DNA of 64,000 nucleotides, taken from assembly GCF_900537175.1 (NCBI RefSeq), contig NZ_LS999833.1:2108001-2172000 (forward strand). Reading direction: 5' to 3'. Positions within the stretch are counted from its first letter, which is position 1; every line of letters begins with the position of its first letter. The translations under genes and the position numbers were made by a program. A model generated the notes under the pieces. That model did not search any database. It had not been told where the DNA came from and saw only the letters and a list, made by a program, of their open reading frames with translations. Positions 17,736 to 26,850 of this stretch are shown piece after piece. The stretch is from Lentilitoribacter sp. Alg239-R112 (GTDB taxonomy: Bacteria > Pseudomonadota > Alphaproteobacteria > Rhizobiales > Rhizobiaceae).

Positions 17736-19838
17736 TCAGATTATGAAATCATCCTGGAAATTAGTTGCTAGATCGGCCAGAGCTTGTTCATGGGCTAATT
17801 CATTGCTCAAGTCAGAATAATCCAATATGTCTGAGATATTGAGACCTTTTCCATAACCAATAGTGACAACTTCTTGGAAATTGTCTCCACCCCCATCAAC
17901 ATCAACAGATAGAACAGCATGTTTCCAACCCGATTGAGCGAGGGAAACAAAGTCTTCAATGTTATCGGTTGAGGAATTAAAATTCTGCAGAAGATCAGTG
18001 AGGTTTACACGGTCTCCCTGACTTTGATTAAAGTCCCAGATCCCATCCTTCGCATCAAATGCAGTTTCGAAGTTAAACACAAATGTGTCGGCGCCTTCTC
18101 CCCCGAAAAGCTGATTTTCTCCCGCACCACCAATGACAACATCATTACCGGAACCACCTTCCAGATGATCATCGCCAGCACCACCGAATAGGATGTCGTC
18201 ATTGTTGCCACCCAGCAGCTTGTCTTTACCGGAACCACCAAGAAGAACATCATCACCATGTCCGCCGCTTACTCTGTCGTCACCATCGCCTCCAGCCACG
18301 AGGTCATTGCCATAGCTGCCATCAAGATAGTCATCGCCCAAACCGCCAAACAAGCTATCATTGCCGCCATCGCCGCTGAGGAAATCAGCACCTTGGTTAC
18401 CAAATATCACGTCATTGCCTTGACTGCCATAAATTGTATCATCGCCCGCAAAACCACGCATCGTGTCATCTTCATTTTTGCCGAATAGACTATCCTCACC
18501 ATCGCTACCAAGAATAGTAGGGTCAACGGGGTCCACTGGGTCTGGATCAACAGGGTCTGGATCTGGATCAACGGGATCTGGGTCAGGGTCAACGGGATCC
18601 GGATCAGCAATCACGCCGTCAAAGTCGATCAATTCAATACCGGTAATTTCACCATCCTGAGAAGAGTTATCAGCCCACAATTCAACAGGACCTGCCACAG
18701 TGTTGGGGCCAGTCACATTCAGATTACCTCTATCAGCAAGTAATGAGAAATTAGAAGGAAGTTCGCCATCAGTTTCTGAATCAAATACAATCTCGTTGCC
18801 AGAAAAATTAAATGTCTGATCGCTACTTGGTGCACGCAGAACACCCAGACGCCAAACATCACTACGATCAGTTTCAAATGTGATGGTGTTGTCTGTAAAG
18901 TCTACTGATTTTCGATACGTTTCACTATGGATTGGTCCCTCTTTACCCAGGCTATCTCCACCCAGATAAATATTGCCAGTTGTGGCATCAATCGTATTGC
19001 CAGAAATCACATTATCGTTGTGGAATTCATCCGTCACATTCAAGCCTGCAGCAACCATTGCATCAGACTGCACATCACCCAAATCAATAATATGGCCCGG
19101 AGATGAGCCGAAGTCATTGTTAGTTATTGTAACGCCAACATCACGCATTTTAAGAAGGCTACCTTGGTCACCGTCAATCTTGTCACCAAATGTGTTTCCA
19201 TTGACTGTGGTATTCACACCCTCGGAATAAACATGGTGTCGTAGATATGATCCGCTTAGCCCGTTGTCTTCAAATGTATTCCCATCAATAACAAGATTTT
19301 CGGTAATCTCATATTCATGGTTTGAATTGGAAAAAACACCCATACCATTGTGGTGGATAAAGTTATCCTGAATAGTGATGTCATCGCCACCCTTGATATA
19401 GACCCCCGCGGAGCCACCATATGAGTGCTCTACTCCTGCCGTATCTGTAAAGGAATTACCTTGTCCTGCACCAGTGATCTCAAACCCACTAATGATTATA
19501 AACTGCGGAACGTCTTCCGGTGAGGGGTAAGAATTTGCAGGGCCAATATAAATACTTCCACCCAGTTCCTGGCGGTATTCCAGATTGAAATTTGAAAACT
19601 GCACATCTGTTGTCGCACCATCAGAATCCAATACTGGTATTTCACCATTGGGACCAGGCACACCTTGAATGGTGATTGGCTGATCTTCTGTACCCTGAAC
19701 GTCCAGAAGTAGTCTTTCGTTATAGGATTCTGAACGTCCGTGCACATTTACAATATCACCTGGCTCCAGATCATTCCACACAATGTCACCTAATTCCTGA
19801 TAAGGAGACCCTGGCATTCCAATGTCATAAGTAGTCAT
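17736..19838 (-). CDS. Secreted beta-helix protein with RTX calcium-binding repeats
   Basis: 700 residues without a signal peptide, as expected for type I secretion. Residues about 100-400 form a right-handed parallel beta-helix (IIISGFEITGAG, DDITIQDNFIHHNGMGVFSN, LVIDGNTFEDNG), the fold of polysaccharide lyases and epimerases. A Pro-Asp-Val linker of tandem DPDPVDP units follows (about 412-439). Then come RTX nonapeptides of the GGxGxDxLx type (about 442-580), and a C-terminal hemolysin-type domain (ADTFVFNFE...IWDFNQSQGDRVNL) that should hold the secretion signal. It may be a lyase/epimerase or an adhesin; no catalytic residues can be assigned. No ABC exporter is visible in the island. Operator site 8 lies 100 bp upstream. 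Confidence 0.8.
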   Translation of the reverse strand: MTTYDIGMPGSPYQELGDIVWNDLEPGDIVNVHGRSESYNERLLLDVQGTEDQPITIQGVPGPNGEIPVLDSDGATTDVQFSNFNLEYRQELGGSIYIGPANSYPSPEDVPQFIIISGFEITGAGQGNSFTDTAGVEHSYGGSAGVYIKGGDDITIQDNFIHHNGMGVFSNSNHEYEITENLVIDGNTFEDNGLSGSYLRHHVYSEGVNTTVNGNTFGDKIDGDQGSLLKMRDVGVTITNNDFGSSPGHIIDLGDVQSDAMVAAGLNVTDEFHNDNVISGNTIDATTGNIYLGGDSLGKEGPIHSETYRKSVDFTDNTITFETDRSDVWRLGVLRAPSSDQTFNFSGNEIVFDSETDGELPSNFSLLADRGNLNVTGPNTVAGPVELWADNSSQDGEITGIELIDFDGVIADPDPVDPDPDPVDPDPDPVDPDPVDPVDPTILGSDGEDSLFGKNEDDTMRGFAGDDTIYGSQGNDVIFGNQGADFLSGDGGNDSLFGGLGDDYLDGSYGNDLVAGGDGDDRVSGGHGDDVLLGGSGKDKLLGGNNDDILFGGAGDDHLEGGSGNDVVIGGAGENQLFGGEGADTFVFNFETAFDAKDGIWDFNQSQGDRVNLTDLLQNFNSSTDNIEDFVSLAQSGWKHAVLSVDVDGGGDNFQEVVTIGYGKGLNISDILDYSDLSNELAHEQALADLATNFQDDFII
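18520..18606. repeat. Short tandem repeat encoding a DPDPVDP linker
   Basis: Imperfect 6-9 bp units (GGRTC, GGRTCAACG) repeated over about 87 bp inside the RTX gene. They encode the Asp-Pro-Val linker between beta-helix and RTX domains. Units are in multiples of three, so length changes would stay in frame. Confidence 0.65.
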
Positions 19839-19937
19839 TTTGAATTCGCTTTCTCTCGCAATCGTTTGATTGTTGATTGATCTCGTTCCCAGTCTGATTC
19901 GTTACGGGACTACTTTTGACAAAGCGGCAATCACAAA

Positions 19938-19956
19938 CATCATCCAAATTAGTTAT
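19938..19956 (-). promoter_or_regulatory. Island operator motif, site 8
   Basis: In gene orientation it reads ATAACTAATTTGGATGATG, 99 bp upstream of the RTX gene. The remainder of 19839-20110 shows no gene. Confidence 0.55.
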
Positions 19957-20110
19957 GAAACTGACTAGCGATTCACATAGTTTTTCAATGTTGAAACTAT
20001 TTGTTAAAATTCAAAATTTTGTAGGAATAGATTGTTAATGATCTATAGCAATCATTGGTTTCGCCAAGAATCGAAAGAATAACTGGACGCATCATCTAGA
20101 AGACTGGCAA

Positions 20111-20626
20111 TTACTTCATGAGATCAAAAGATTTGGAAAAACCTTTTAGATTTACTTCTATCTTGATTTTATTTTGAACTAAATCATGAACAGCCACGGT
20201 GAGTTTATTTCCTGCCTTCATTCCCACAATCATATTCGGTAATATGGCAACCGTAGCATAGGCGCCATTTGCATCTGTTGTCCCAATAGGATGATTGACA
20301 ACCTTGCTATCATCTATCGATAAATCAATTCCTTTAACCAAATTCAGACCATGCGGCAGCTGTATACGCATTGTCACAGATCCCAGTTTGTCACGAAAAA
20401 TATTTATACCCAAGATACGCTGTCTTGGTTTATCTCGAAAAATCGACTGGCTCATCGAACAGGATAGTTTGTCTGCGGCAGCCTGATTGGAGCAAGTCAC
20501 TAACCAGAGAGGGCCCCTCGAAGCACTTGTGTTCGTTTGAGCAACAGTAACATCACATAGGAGGATAACGAGGAGGATGACAAACGAGAGCCATTTAGGT
20601 TGATGAATTACATTGGGTAAAAACAT
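20111..20626 (-). CDS. IalB-like (invasion-associated locus B) periplasmic protein
   Basis: About 171 residues from the ATG at 20626, which gives a proper signal peptide (PKWLSFVILLVILLCDVTVA); an upstream ATG at 20695 would add 23 residues with no Shine-Dalgarno. The mature part follows the IalB pattern: WLVTCSNQ, KLSCSMSQ, then MRIQLPHGLNLVKGIDLSID, and a C-terminal VNLKGFSKSFD. The first cysteine pair is present, but the second pair, normally C..GC, reads TTDANGAYA, so that disulfide is missing. IalB proteins are linked to host-cell invasion in Bartonella, but the family is widespread in free-living alphaproteobacteria. Operator site 9 lies upstream. Confidence 0.7.
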   Translation of the reverse strand: MFLPNVIHQPKWLSFVILLVILLCDVTVAQTNTSASRGPLWLVTCSNQAAADKLSCSMSQSIFRDKPRQRILGINIFRDKLGSVTMRIQLPHGLNLVKGIDLSIDDSKVVNHPIGTTDANGAYATVAILPNMIVGMKAGNKLTVAVHDLVQNKIKIEVNLKGFSKSFDLMK

Positions 20627-20732
20627 GAACAATCTACTTAATATCTGTATATCTGAGGCAAAAAATAGAACATAAAGATTCCAGTTTACCATCAATCAGA
20701 CTTGTGCAGAGACAACAGATCAAAAAGAATTT

Positions 20733-20751
20733 CATCATTCATATTAGGTAT
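20733..20751 (-). promoter_or_regulatory. Island operator motif, site 9
   Basis: In gene orientation it reads ATACCTAATATGAATGATG, 106 bp upstream of the preferred IalB start. Confidence 0.5.
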
Positions 20752-20867
20752 ACCAGAGATGAAGTGTTTAAAAAAAATCATTTATAACACGTCAATGCCT
20801 TATGGATTAAGCAATTGGTACAGTTGATACATTTTCATTAAAGCTACCAAAGCTTGAAATCCAGGGT

Positions 20868-21404
20868 CTATTGCTGCCAACATTCAACACGGATAAATCT
20901 GAGAGCGCCCCTTATAAGCAAAGATAGCGGAATCACAAGGAATATACATGCCAAAACAATTGTAAGAGCCAGCCTCCAAACAGATAACCTTCCCTCATTC
21001 AAAATAAATACATTAGGATCATCTGGGAGATAACGTCCTATGATGATCCCCTTCATCTCATTGAGCTCGCAAATCTTTTCATCTTCAAGACGTATTTTGC
21101 TTTTGTACCTTTCATTATTTTCCGAACTGTAACTCACTTCTATATTACAAAAATATGTAGGTTTAAGCCGGTTAGATTCTTGCAGGTTTCCTATTCGCCC
21201 ATGGAAAATATGTTCTTCAATCTCTAGAAACTCTATCTTCACGGCAACTTCAACACCAACGCGATCAGTTTGAAATTGAGCGTACACACGCTGAAAATGT
21301 ACGTAACTCAGATAAGTAAAACCAACTCCAATGAGTAATGGCGTCAGCAAAAACAAAATAAGAATAACTCGCACCATGGGGGATGTTCTCTCAGTTTCCG
21401 CCAT
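20868..21404 (-). CDS. DUF3592-like membrane protein
   Basis: 178 residues with an N-terminal TM helix (VILILFLLTPLLIGVGFTYL), a central extracytoplasmic beta domain with two cysteines (TYFCNIEVSYSSENNERY, EKICELNE), and a C-terminal TM helix (LALTIVLACIFLVIPLSLLI). The layout matches the DUF3592-like protein at 4760-5200, but sequence similarity is low. It is divergent from the regulator at 21721 across 316 bp. No operator copy was found in that gap. Function unknown. Confidence 0.5.
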   Translation of the reverse strand: MAETERTSPMVRVILILFLLTPLLIGVGFTYLSYVHFQRVYAQFQTDRVGVEVAVKIEFLEIEEHIFHGRIGNLQESNRLKPTYFCNIEVSYSSENNERYKSKIRLEDEKICELNEMKGIIIGRYLPDDPNVFILNEGRLSVWRLALTIVLACIFLVIPLSLLIRGALRFIRVECWQQ

Positions 21405-21720
21405 TTACTTCCTTTGCTCCAATGAAAATGAGATCAAGAAAATTAACAAGCAGCTGAGTTTGCAGCCAATTACTTCACGCTCCGTAAAACCAAAATTTAT
21501 ATTTGGTCAGGCCCTTTAATTTTTAATTTATGGAGAGCATACACAATAACTCGACAGCAAAATCATTCACTCAGATCAAAATACAAGACTTAAATTCATT
21601 CTTTTGACGGAAATATTCTGTTTTTTTTAAAGGTATGACATGCGATCTGAACGTAATAGTTTATAATACTGCATTATTGCCTTTCATACATGCGGTCTTA
21701 AGGATATTTTTGGCGAATTA

Positions 21721-22854
21721 ATGCAGGAACAATTGTTACTAGAAGCTATTGATACGATATATGATTGCGTGGGAGATGGATTTAATCACAATCGAGCTCT
21801 CGCAGCCTTCAGTCATGCGACGGATTCCACTGGTCTATTTCTCGCCGAGATATGGCCATTTCTCGGGCGTCAAAGCGAGCTAGGCTCCAGCAATGTTCCA
21901 AGAGACGCGATTTCTGCAATGATGGCTTTCGGCACTCCTGAAACAAATTCCATGATGAAAAGTTTACCTTTCATTCCAACTGGAGTACCTGTTTTGAGGC
22001 GTGCATTTATATCTGATCATGAATACTATGCAAGTTCTATGTACAAACAAACAAGTGAACCTTGGGGGCTTCATTCAGATGGAGTGAGTATCTTTAAAAA
22101 GGGGCTGGTGCATGCGATTGCATGTGGCTTCATGAGGCATCCAAACCAGGGCGGCCTAGATTCCGATATTCTTTCAAGGATTGCATTCTTGAACAAGCAT
22201 TACATTAGGGCGATGGGGCTTCAAAATCGATTAAGCAAACTTGAAGAAGTATTAATTCACTCCAATTCAGCACTTGACCTCGTTGATTTCGGGGTAATTC
22301 TGTACGGGCCAAACAAAACACCAAACTATATGAACCAAGCCGCAAAAAGAATATTTTCTGACAATGACGGTCTTACCCTGCACGGTGGCCGATTAGTAAT
22401 TAATGACCGAAATGCAAACAGACAATTCAACGACATGATTGAAGCACTGCAGGAAGACAATTTACCTATTGAGTTGCAATCAGGTGGCTTAGTAAGAGCC
22501 AAACGGGCATCGCTGAAACGTAGCTACAGTATTATGCTTGTTCCGTTAAGCACGAGGCAAAGTGTAGCAGGAAAAAATACTACATTGGCAGCCTTGATTT
22601 TCGACCCGAATATAAAACGCACAACAGCGATTAAACTTTTTGCAACGTCGTATGGGTTTACCAAGGCTGAAGCTAGGCTGGCTTTGGAGCTGGCACAGGG
22701 CACGACCATCGAAGAATATGCATCAAAAAATAAGATCAGTAAAAACACGGTTCGAACTCAGATAAGATCGTTATTGCTTAAGACCAAAACAAATCGACAA
22801 GGAGAACTTGTAAGTTTATTGCTTCGTGTAATCGCTGGTATCAATTTAGAATAG
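21721..22854 (+). CDS. LuxR-type HTH regulator, subfamily B (copy 2)
   Basis: 377 residues from an ATG, the only one of the five paralogues with ATG; the Shine-Dalgarno is poor, with AAGGA 16 bases upstream. B-type signatures SEPWGLHSDGVSIF and IACGFMR match the regulator at 6003. The PAS-like middle begins at LDLVDFGVILYG, and the HTH occupies about 313-377 (FTKAEARLALELAQG, SKNTVRTQIRSLLLKTKTNRQ). The upstream 316 bp contains no operator motif, so B regulators may be controlled differently from A regulators. The A-type gene at 22968 follows after 113 bp, repeating the B-A order of 6003-8450. Confidence 0.77.
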   Translation: MQEQLLLEAIDTIYDCVGDGFNHNRALAAFSHATDSTGLFLAEIWPFLGRQSELGSSNVPRDAISAMMAFGTPETNSMMKSLPFIPTGVPVLRRAFISDHEYYASSMYKQTSEPWGLHSDGVSIFKKGLVHAIACGFMRHPNQGGLDSDILSRIAFLNKHYIRAMGLQNRLSKLEEVLIHSNSALDLVDFGVILYGPNKTPNYMNQAAKRIFSDNDGLTLHGGRLVINDRNANRQFNDMIEALQEDNLPIELQSGGLVRAKRASLKRSYSIMLVPLSTRQSVAGKNTTLAALIFDPNIKRTTAIKLFATSYGFTKAEARLALELAQGTTIEEYASKNKISKNTVRTQIRSLLLKTKTNRQGELVSLLLRVIAGINLE

Positions 22855-22890
22855 CGTGCCAAGTATAAAAATGCTTTCATTTTCTCAAAT

Positions 22891-22909
22891 TTCATCCAAA
22901 TGCATGATG
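22891..22909 (+). promoter_or_regulatory. Island operator motif, site 10
   Basis: Reads TTCATCCAAATGCATGATG, 58 bp upstream of the TTG at 22968; the spacing is almost the same as at site 5. Confidence 0.55.
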
Positions 22910-22967
22910 GATAGCATGGTCAACCTAAGTACAAAAGAAAACTATAAACCAGCTTGAGGTTTTAACT

Positions 22968-24101
22968 TTGCAGGACACATTGCTACCCACTATCGAAACA
23001 TTTTACGACTGTGTAGATGATGATTTTGACTATCAAAGAGCAATTAACTCTCTAAGCCGTGCAACGGATGATACAGGCTTCATGTTCTCGGCTTCATGGC
23101 CACTTCTGGGTAATCGGCCGCCACTAGGTTACGTGAACATCCCAGATGGTACTATTAACGCTCTAGTCAAAGGTGGGTTTAACAATGAATCTCATGAACT
23201 GTTTAAGAATTTCTTCCTGATTCCAGAATTGGTGCCGGTCCTACGCAGAACTTATCTTTCCGACCAGGAGCACTTTAAAACTCGTGCTTACCAAGAAACA
23301 GTCAAGCCATGGGGGCTTCACTCGGAGGGCGTCAGTATTTTGAGAAAAAACTTGAGTGATGGTTTGGCCTGTTGGTTCATACGGCACCCAAGACAGCCTG
23401 AAATAGATCATGATTTACTCTGCCGAATAGCCATTCTGAACAAGCACCTCGCGAGAGCCACAGGACTGCAGAGTAGAATCGATAAAGTCAGTGAGGCCGT
23501 TATTCGATCAAATAGTGCGTTGGATCTGGTAGATTTTGGCTTAGTTCTTTACAATAATAAAAATGTTCCAATTTTTCTAAATAAACTAGCTCAAAAGATT
23601 TGCAACACGAAAGATGGTATAAGCTTAACCAAAGATGGAATATCCCTAGATGATTTCACGGCAAATGAAGAATTGGACACAATATTTAGAAAAGTAACAC
23701 ACCGCAAAATGCCATCAGATGCCCGAGCTGGCGGTGTTATTCGTGTGCCGCGCCCTTCTGGCAAGCAAGCTTACAGCATCATGGTTACGCCGCTTTTAAA
23801 AAAACTAAATAACGAGCTGAACAATACGACTTCTGCATTGTTGATTTTCGATCCATCATTTAAGAAAAGCTCCGCCTTAAAACTATTCACATCATCCTAT
23901 GGCTTAACCAATGCAGAAACACGGCTGGCCGTAGAACTCATTCAGGGAAGAAGTTTAGAAGAATTCGCCATAAAAAAACAAATCAGCATTGCAACAGCAC
24001 GAACACAGTTGAGTTCAATTTTTGCCAAAACTGAGACGTCGCGACAACCTGAGCTTATAAGTCTTCTCCTAAGGTCTGCCTCTGGAATACATCTCGATTA
24101 A
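22968..24101 (+). CDS. LuxR-type HTH regulator, subfamily A (copy 3)
   Basis: 377 residues from a TTG at 22968 with GAGG eight bases upstream. A-type signatures are VKPWGLHSEGV and LACWFIR. The PAS-like middle starts at LDLVDFGLVLYN. The C-terminal HTH reads LTNAETRLAVELIQG, then SIATARTQLSSIFAKTETSRQ. It is closest to the regulators at 7308 and 11791. The gene is convergent with the autotransporter at 24277, repeating the arrangement at 7308/8483. Probably a transcriptional regulator binding the shared palindrome (inference). Confidence 0.78.
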   Translation: MQDTLLPTIETFYDCVDDDFDYQRAINSLSRATDDTGFMFSASWPLLGNRPPLGYVNIPDGTINALVKGGFNNESHELFKNFFLIPELVPVLRRTYLSDQEHFKTRAYQETVKPWGLHSEGVSILRKNLSDGLACWFIRHPRQPEIDHDLLCRIAILNKHLARATGLQSRIDKVSEAVIRSNSALDLVDFGLVLYNNKNVPIFLNKLAQKICNTKDGISLTKDGISLDDFTANEELDTIFRKVTHRKMPSDARAGGVIRVPRPSGKQAYSIMVTPLLKKLNNELNNTTSALLIFDPSFKKSSALKLFTSSYGLTNAETRLAVELIQGRSLEEFAIKKQISIATARTQLSSIFAKTETSRQPELISLLLRSASGIHLD

Positions 24102-24216
24102 TCTAGTTAACCCGACAGATCGACTTCCTCGAGTAATTCTTGAGTAATAAAAAATATCGCAACTCTCTTTTTAAAAGTGCATAGGCTCGATCAGATCAGC
24201 ACCTTGCTGCAACCCA

Positions 24217-24250
24217 TAAAAAAAGGAGAGCACAATATGATAACTCTCCC
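24217..24250 (-). terminator. Rho-independent terminator of the autotransporter at 24277-26556
   Basis: Minus-strand stem GGAGAG / CTCTCC followed by a T-run (complement of the A-run at 24217-24224). It is homologous to the hairpin at 13541-13571. Confidence 0.7.
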
Positions 24251-24276
24251 TCTTAGGTGCTGAATTGTATGTCGAT

Positions 24277-26556
24277 TTAGAACTTAACAGCGAAGCCTAT
24301 TTTGCCACCAATTTGGGCCGTGCTGCCTGTGTCATAAGACGCCTCCAATCGACCGAAGATCGAGCTGTTTTCACTCACGGATGTGTTGAACTTTGCACCA
24401 ACGAATCCACGCGCAACAGAGTTGCTGTTGGCTGCCTTAAAGGTTGTCGTAGCACCGAGGAAAGTTGCAGTTGCATTGTTGCCCCCAAACCCGACAGAAC
24501 CCTCAAGACCCAAATAGGGCTGGATTTTGGTTACATGTTCAGACCCTGAACCAATTTCCTTTTGCCAGGCAAGTTCACCACGTGCATTAAGTTGATGGAT
24601 ATTGCGAGACGCAACAGTTAGATTGCCCGCAGAACCTGTTTCGCTATAACCACCCAGATAAAGACCAGAATAGCCAACAGACGCAGAAGCCAGCATTTGC
24701 TGTTCACCCAAGGTGATGTCTTTTTCATAGCCAAGTGTTGGCGCAAAGAAAAAACCATTATACTTTGCTGTAGCGGTTGCCGTGTCAACAATGCGACGTG
24801 AATCAAAATTCATCCAACCGGTGAGCAGATCAAGAGTAATTGCCCCCTCACCCATCTGACGTTTGCCATAGAGACCACCATAAAAACTGTTGGTATCTGT
24901 TTCCTGGCCGTTTTTAACATCAACTCTGATGCGGCCTACACCTGCACCACCATAGACGCCATATAAATCACCGTTTTCATCAAGCCAGTCTGCCCCCACA
25001 AGACCGCCGCCAGCAACATGTGTTGTAGCTGCAAAAGATGATGAACCATTTGAGCGCGATGCAGTTCCCCAACCGCTCACCCAATAGGTTCCGGTTTTAC
25101 CCGGTGCATTATCTTCAGTGCCATAACCAAAGCCGCTTGCCACTCCACCAAAAGAAGCGGCATCAATCCGTGTTTGTGCGCCATTACCAATGCTACTAGT
25201 AACACCTGACAAAACATCACCCATCACGCTTTGAGTGGACACATCTGCTTGCGCGCGCGTAGTCGAATTAGAGAAGTTGATGGGAGAAGAGAAACTAGCT
25301 GTGCCCGGCTCGTTGCCACCCAAACTAACAATCGTGCTTAGACCAGCAGCAAAATTGACGGTGTCGTTAACACCATCCAAATGAACATCACCAATCAGGA
25401 TTGAGCCCGGCTCAAGATTAAGTATGTCCGCATCCCCCGGTTCATCGAAGTGGATTGATATACCGCTCGCCCCCTCAATCGTTCCCGAATTTGTGATTGT
25501 GGAAGTTCCGGATCCACCGAAAATACGAACCCCGGCAACTGAGCCGCCATAAATCGTACCGCTATTGGTAAGACTGGTAAGTGTATCGCCGGCATATACA
25601 CCGTAATTCGAACCCTCAATCGCACCACTATTGATCAAGTTAGAAATTGTTGTTCCACTAAATACACCAATACCGCCAGCGCCAGCGCCAGTAATCGTGC
25701 CACTATTAATTAGGCTATCGATCGTGGTCGCTTCTACGCCATCGTCAAAACCAAAAATTCGACCACTATTAGTAAGATTAGTGATCTCGACGGCATCGAT
25801 ACCATCATTTGTCGCAAGGATCTGACCACTGTTCGTGAGATTCGTAATTGTATTAGCAGAAATACCATCATCACCACCCGTTATCGAACCGCTATTCATC
25901 ACATCATTGACCACAGCGCCTTCAATACCGTGGCCGGTTGTTCCACTAATCAGGCCACTATTCATCAAATTACCAAGAAGTATATTAGCCTGAATACCAT
26001 CGATTTGGCCTAAAATTGAGCCACTATTCGTAAGGCTGTTGATCGTGGGGGCTAAAACACCATTAAGCGCAATTGCTGTAATCGTGCCGCTATTGGTTAG
26101 ATCGGTGATTGTGGATGTAGCGCCAACACCATAACCTGTCCCTGTAATGGCGTTGCTATTCATTCCACTGATTGTCGTAGCAAGAATACCATCTATTGTA
26201 GTCCCAGTAATCGTGCCGCTGTTTGAGAATACTAGCGTTGAACCCAGCACATTAATACCATAGCTACCCCCAGCTATAGCGCCGGCATTGTTAACATAAA
26301 CCGTGCTAAGATTGGTTACATCATTAACACCGTCACCAGGAGCATCAACTACGCCGCCCCCCTCAACAGTAAGTGTTTCTCCATCGGCCAGCAATATTGG
26401 AGTAGTAACAGCCGATCCTGATAAAACAGATTGATCCGCATAAACGTTAATGGACGAAAACATAAGCGAAGCAGCAACCAGAGACGGCGCAGCCAATGCC
26501 GTTCCGTTGTAAAGACGCGCCGTTAAATGTGTTATCGCTGCACCGCAGTTAATCAT
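24277..26556 (-). CDS. Autotransporter with barrel near-identical to that at 13596
   Basis: 759 residues from the ATG at 26556, with AGGTAGGA upstream. The signal peptide (ALAAPSLVAASLMFSSINVYA) leads to a passenger of about 400 residues with LTNSGTI/LINSGAI repeats. It is longer than, and clearly diverged from, the passenger at 13596. From ADVSTQSVMGDVL to the terminal KIGFAVKF the two proteins are almost identical, and 299 bp are identical at DNA level (24413-24711 versus 13732-14030). Two single-residue repeat signatures (SNSGTITG, LVFSNSG) also occur in both passengers. Predicted surface protein secreted through its own barrel. Confidence 0.82.
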   Translation of the reverse strand: MINCGAAITHLTARLYNGTALAAPSLVAASLMFSSINVYADQSVLSGSAVTTPILLADGETLTVEGGGVVDAPGDGVNDVTNLSTVYVNNAGAIAGGSYGINVLGSTLVFSNSGTITGTTIDGILATTISGMNSNAITGTGYGVGATSTITDLTNSGTITAIALNGVLAPTINSLTNSGSILGQIDGIQANILLGNLMNSGLISGTTGHGIEGAVVNDVMNSGSITGGDDGISANTITNLTNSGQILATNDGIDAVEITNLTNSGRIFGFDDGVEATTIDSLINSGTITGAGAGGIGVFSGTTISNLINSGAIEGSNYGVYAGDTLTSLTNSGTIYGGSVAGVRIFGGSGTSTITNSGTIEGASGISIHFDEPGDADILNLEPGSILIGDVHLDGVNDTVNFAAGLSTIVSLGGNEPGTASFSSPINFSNSTTRAQADVSTQSVMGDVLSGVTSSIGNGAQTRIDAASFGGVASGFGYGTEDNAPGKTGTYWVSGWGTASRSNGSSSFAATTHVAGGGLVGADWLDENGDLYGVYGGAGVGRIRVDVKNGQETDTNSFYGGLYGKRQMGEGAITLDLLTGWMNFDSRRIVDTATATAKYNGFFFAPTLGYEKDITLGEQQMLASASVGYSGLYLGGYSETGSAGNLTVASRNIHQLNARGELAWQKEIGSGSEHVTKIQPYLGLEGSVGFGGNNATATFLGATTTFKAANSNSVARGFVGAKFNTSVSENSSIFGRLEASYDTGSTAQIGGKIGFAVKF

Positions 26557-26717
26557 TATATGTTCCTACCTCTAAGATATTTTGAAAATTAAAACGTCGC
26601 TTTACATTTGATAAAACCTGACGATGGCTTGATTTCTTCACGGGTTTTGATTTTTTCACGTGAGCCGCGCCTAGATAATTGATAATGATCAATGAATATC
26701 AGGTCCGTTTTTTATGG

Positions 26718-26736
26718 CATCGTTCATTTGAATGAA
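26718..26736 (-). promoter_or_regulatory. Island operator motif, site 11
   Basis: In gene orientation it reads TTCATTCAAATGAACGATG, 161 bp upstream of the autotransporter at 26556. That distance matches site 6 before the sister autotransporter. Confidence 0.55.
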
Positions 26737-26850
26737 AAAACTAGATAGTTTTCAATCAAGATGACTAGCTCACAACGTTGAAGCGGTATGAATTTGCGGT
26801 AGGATTATCTTTGCAAAAGACACCAAAATTTATATAGAAATGACGCTTAC

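Noticed and set aside
6003..24101. Quorum-sensing LuxR/LuxI system
   Set aside because: The regulators lack a recognisable autoinducer-binding domain, are about 377 residues rather than 240, and no LuxI-type synthase is present.
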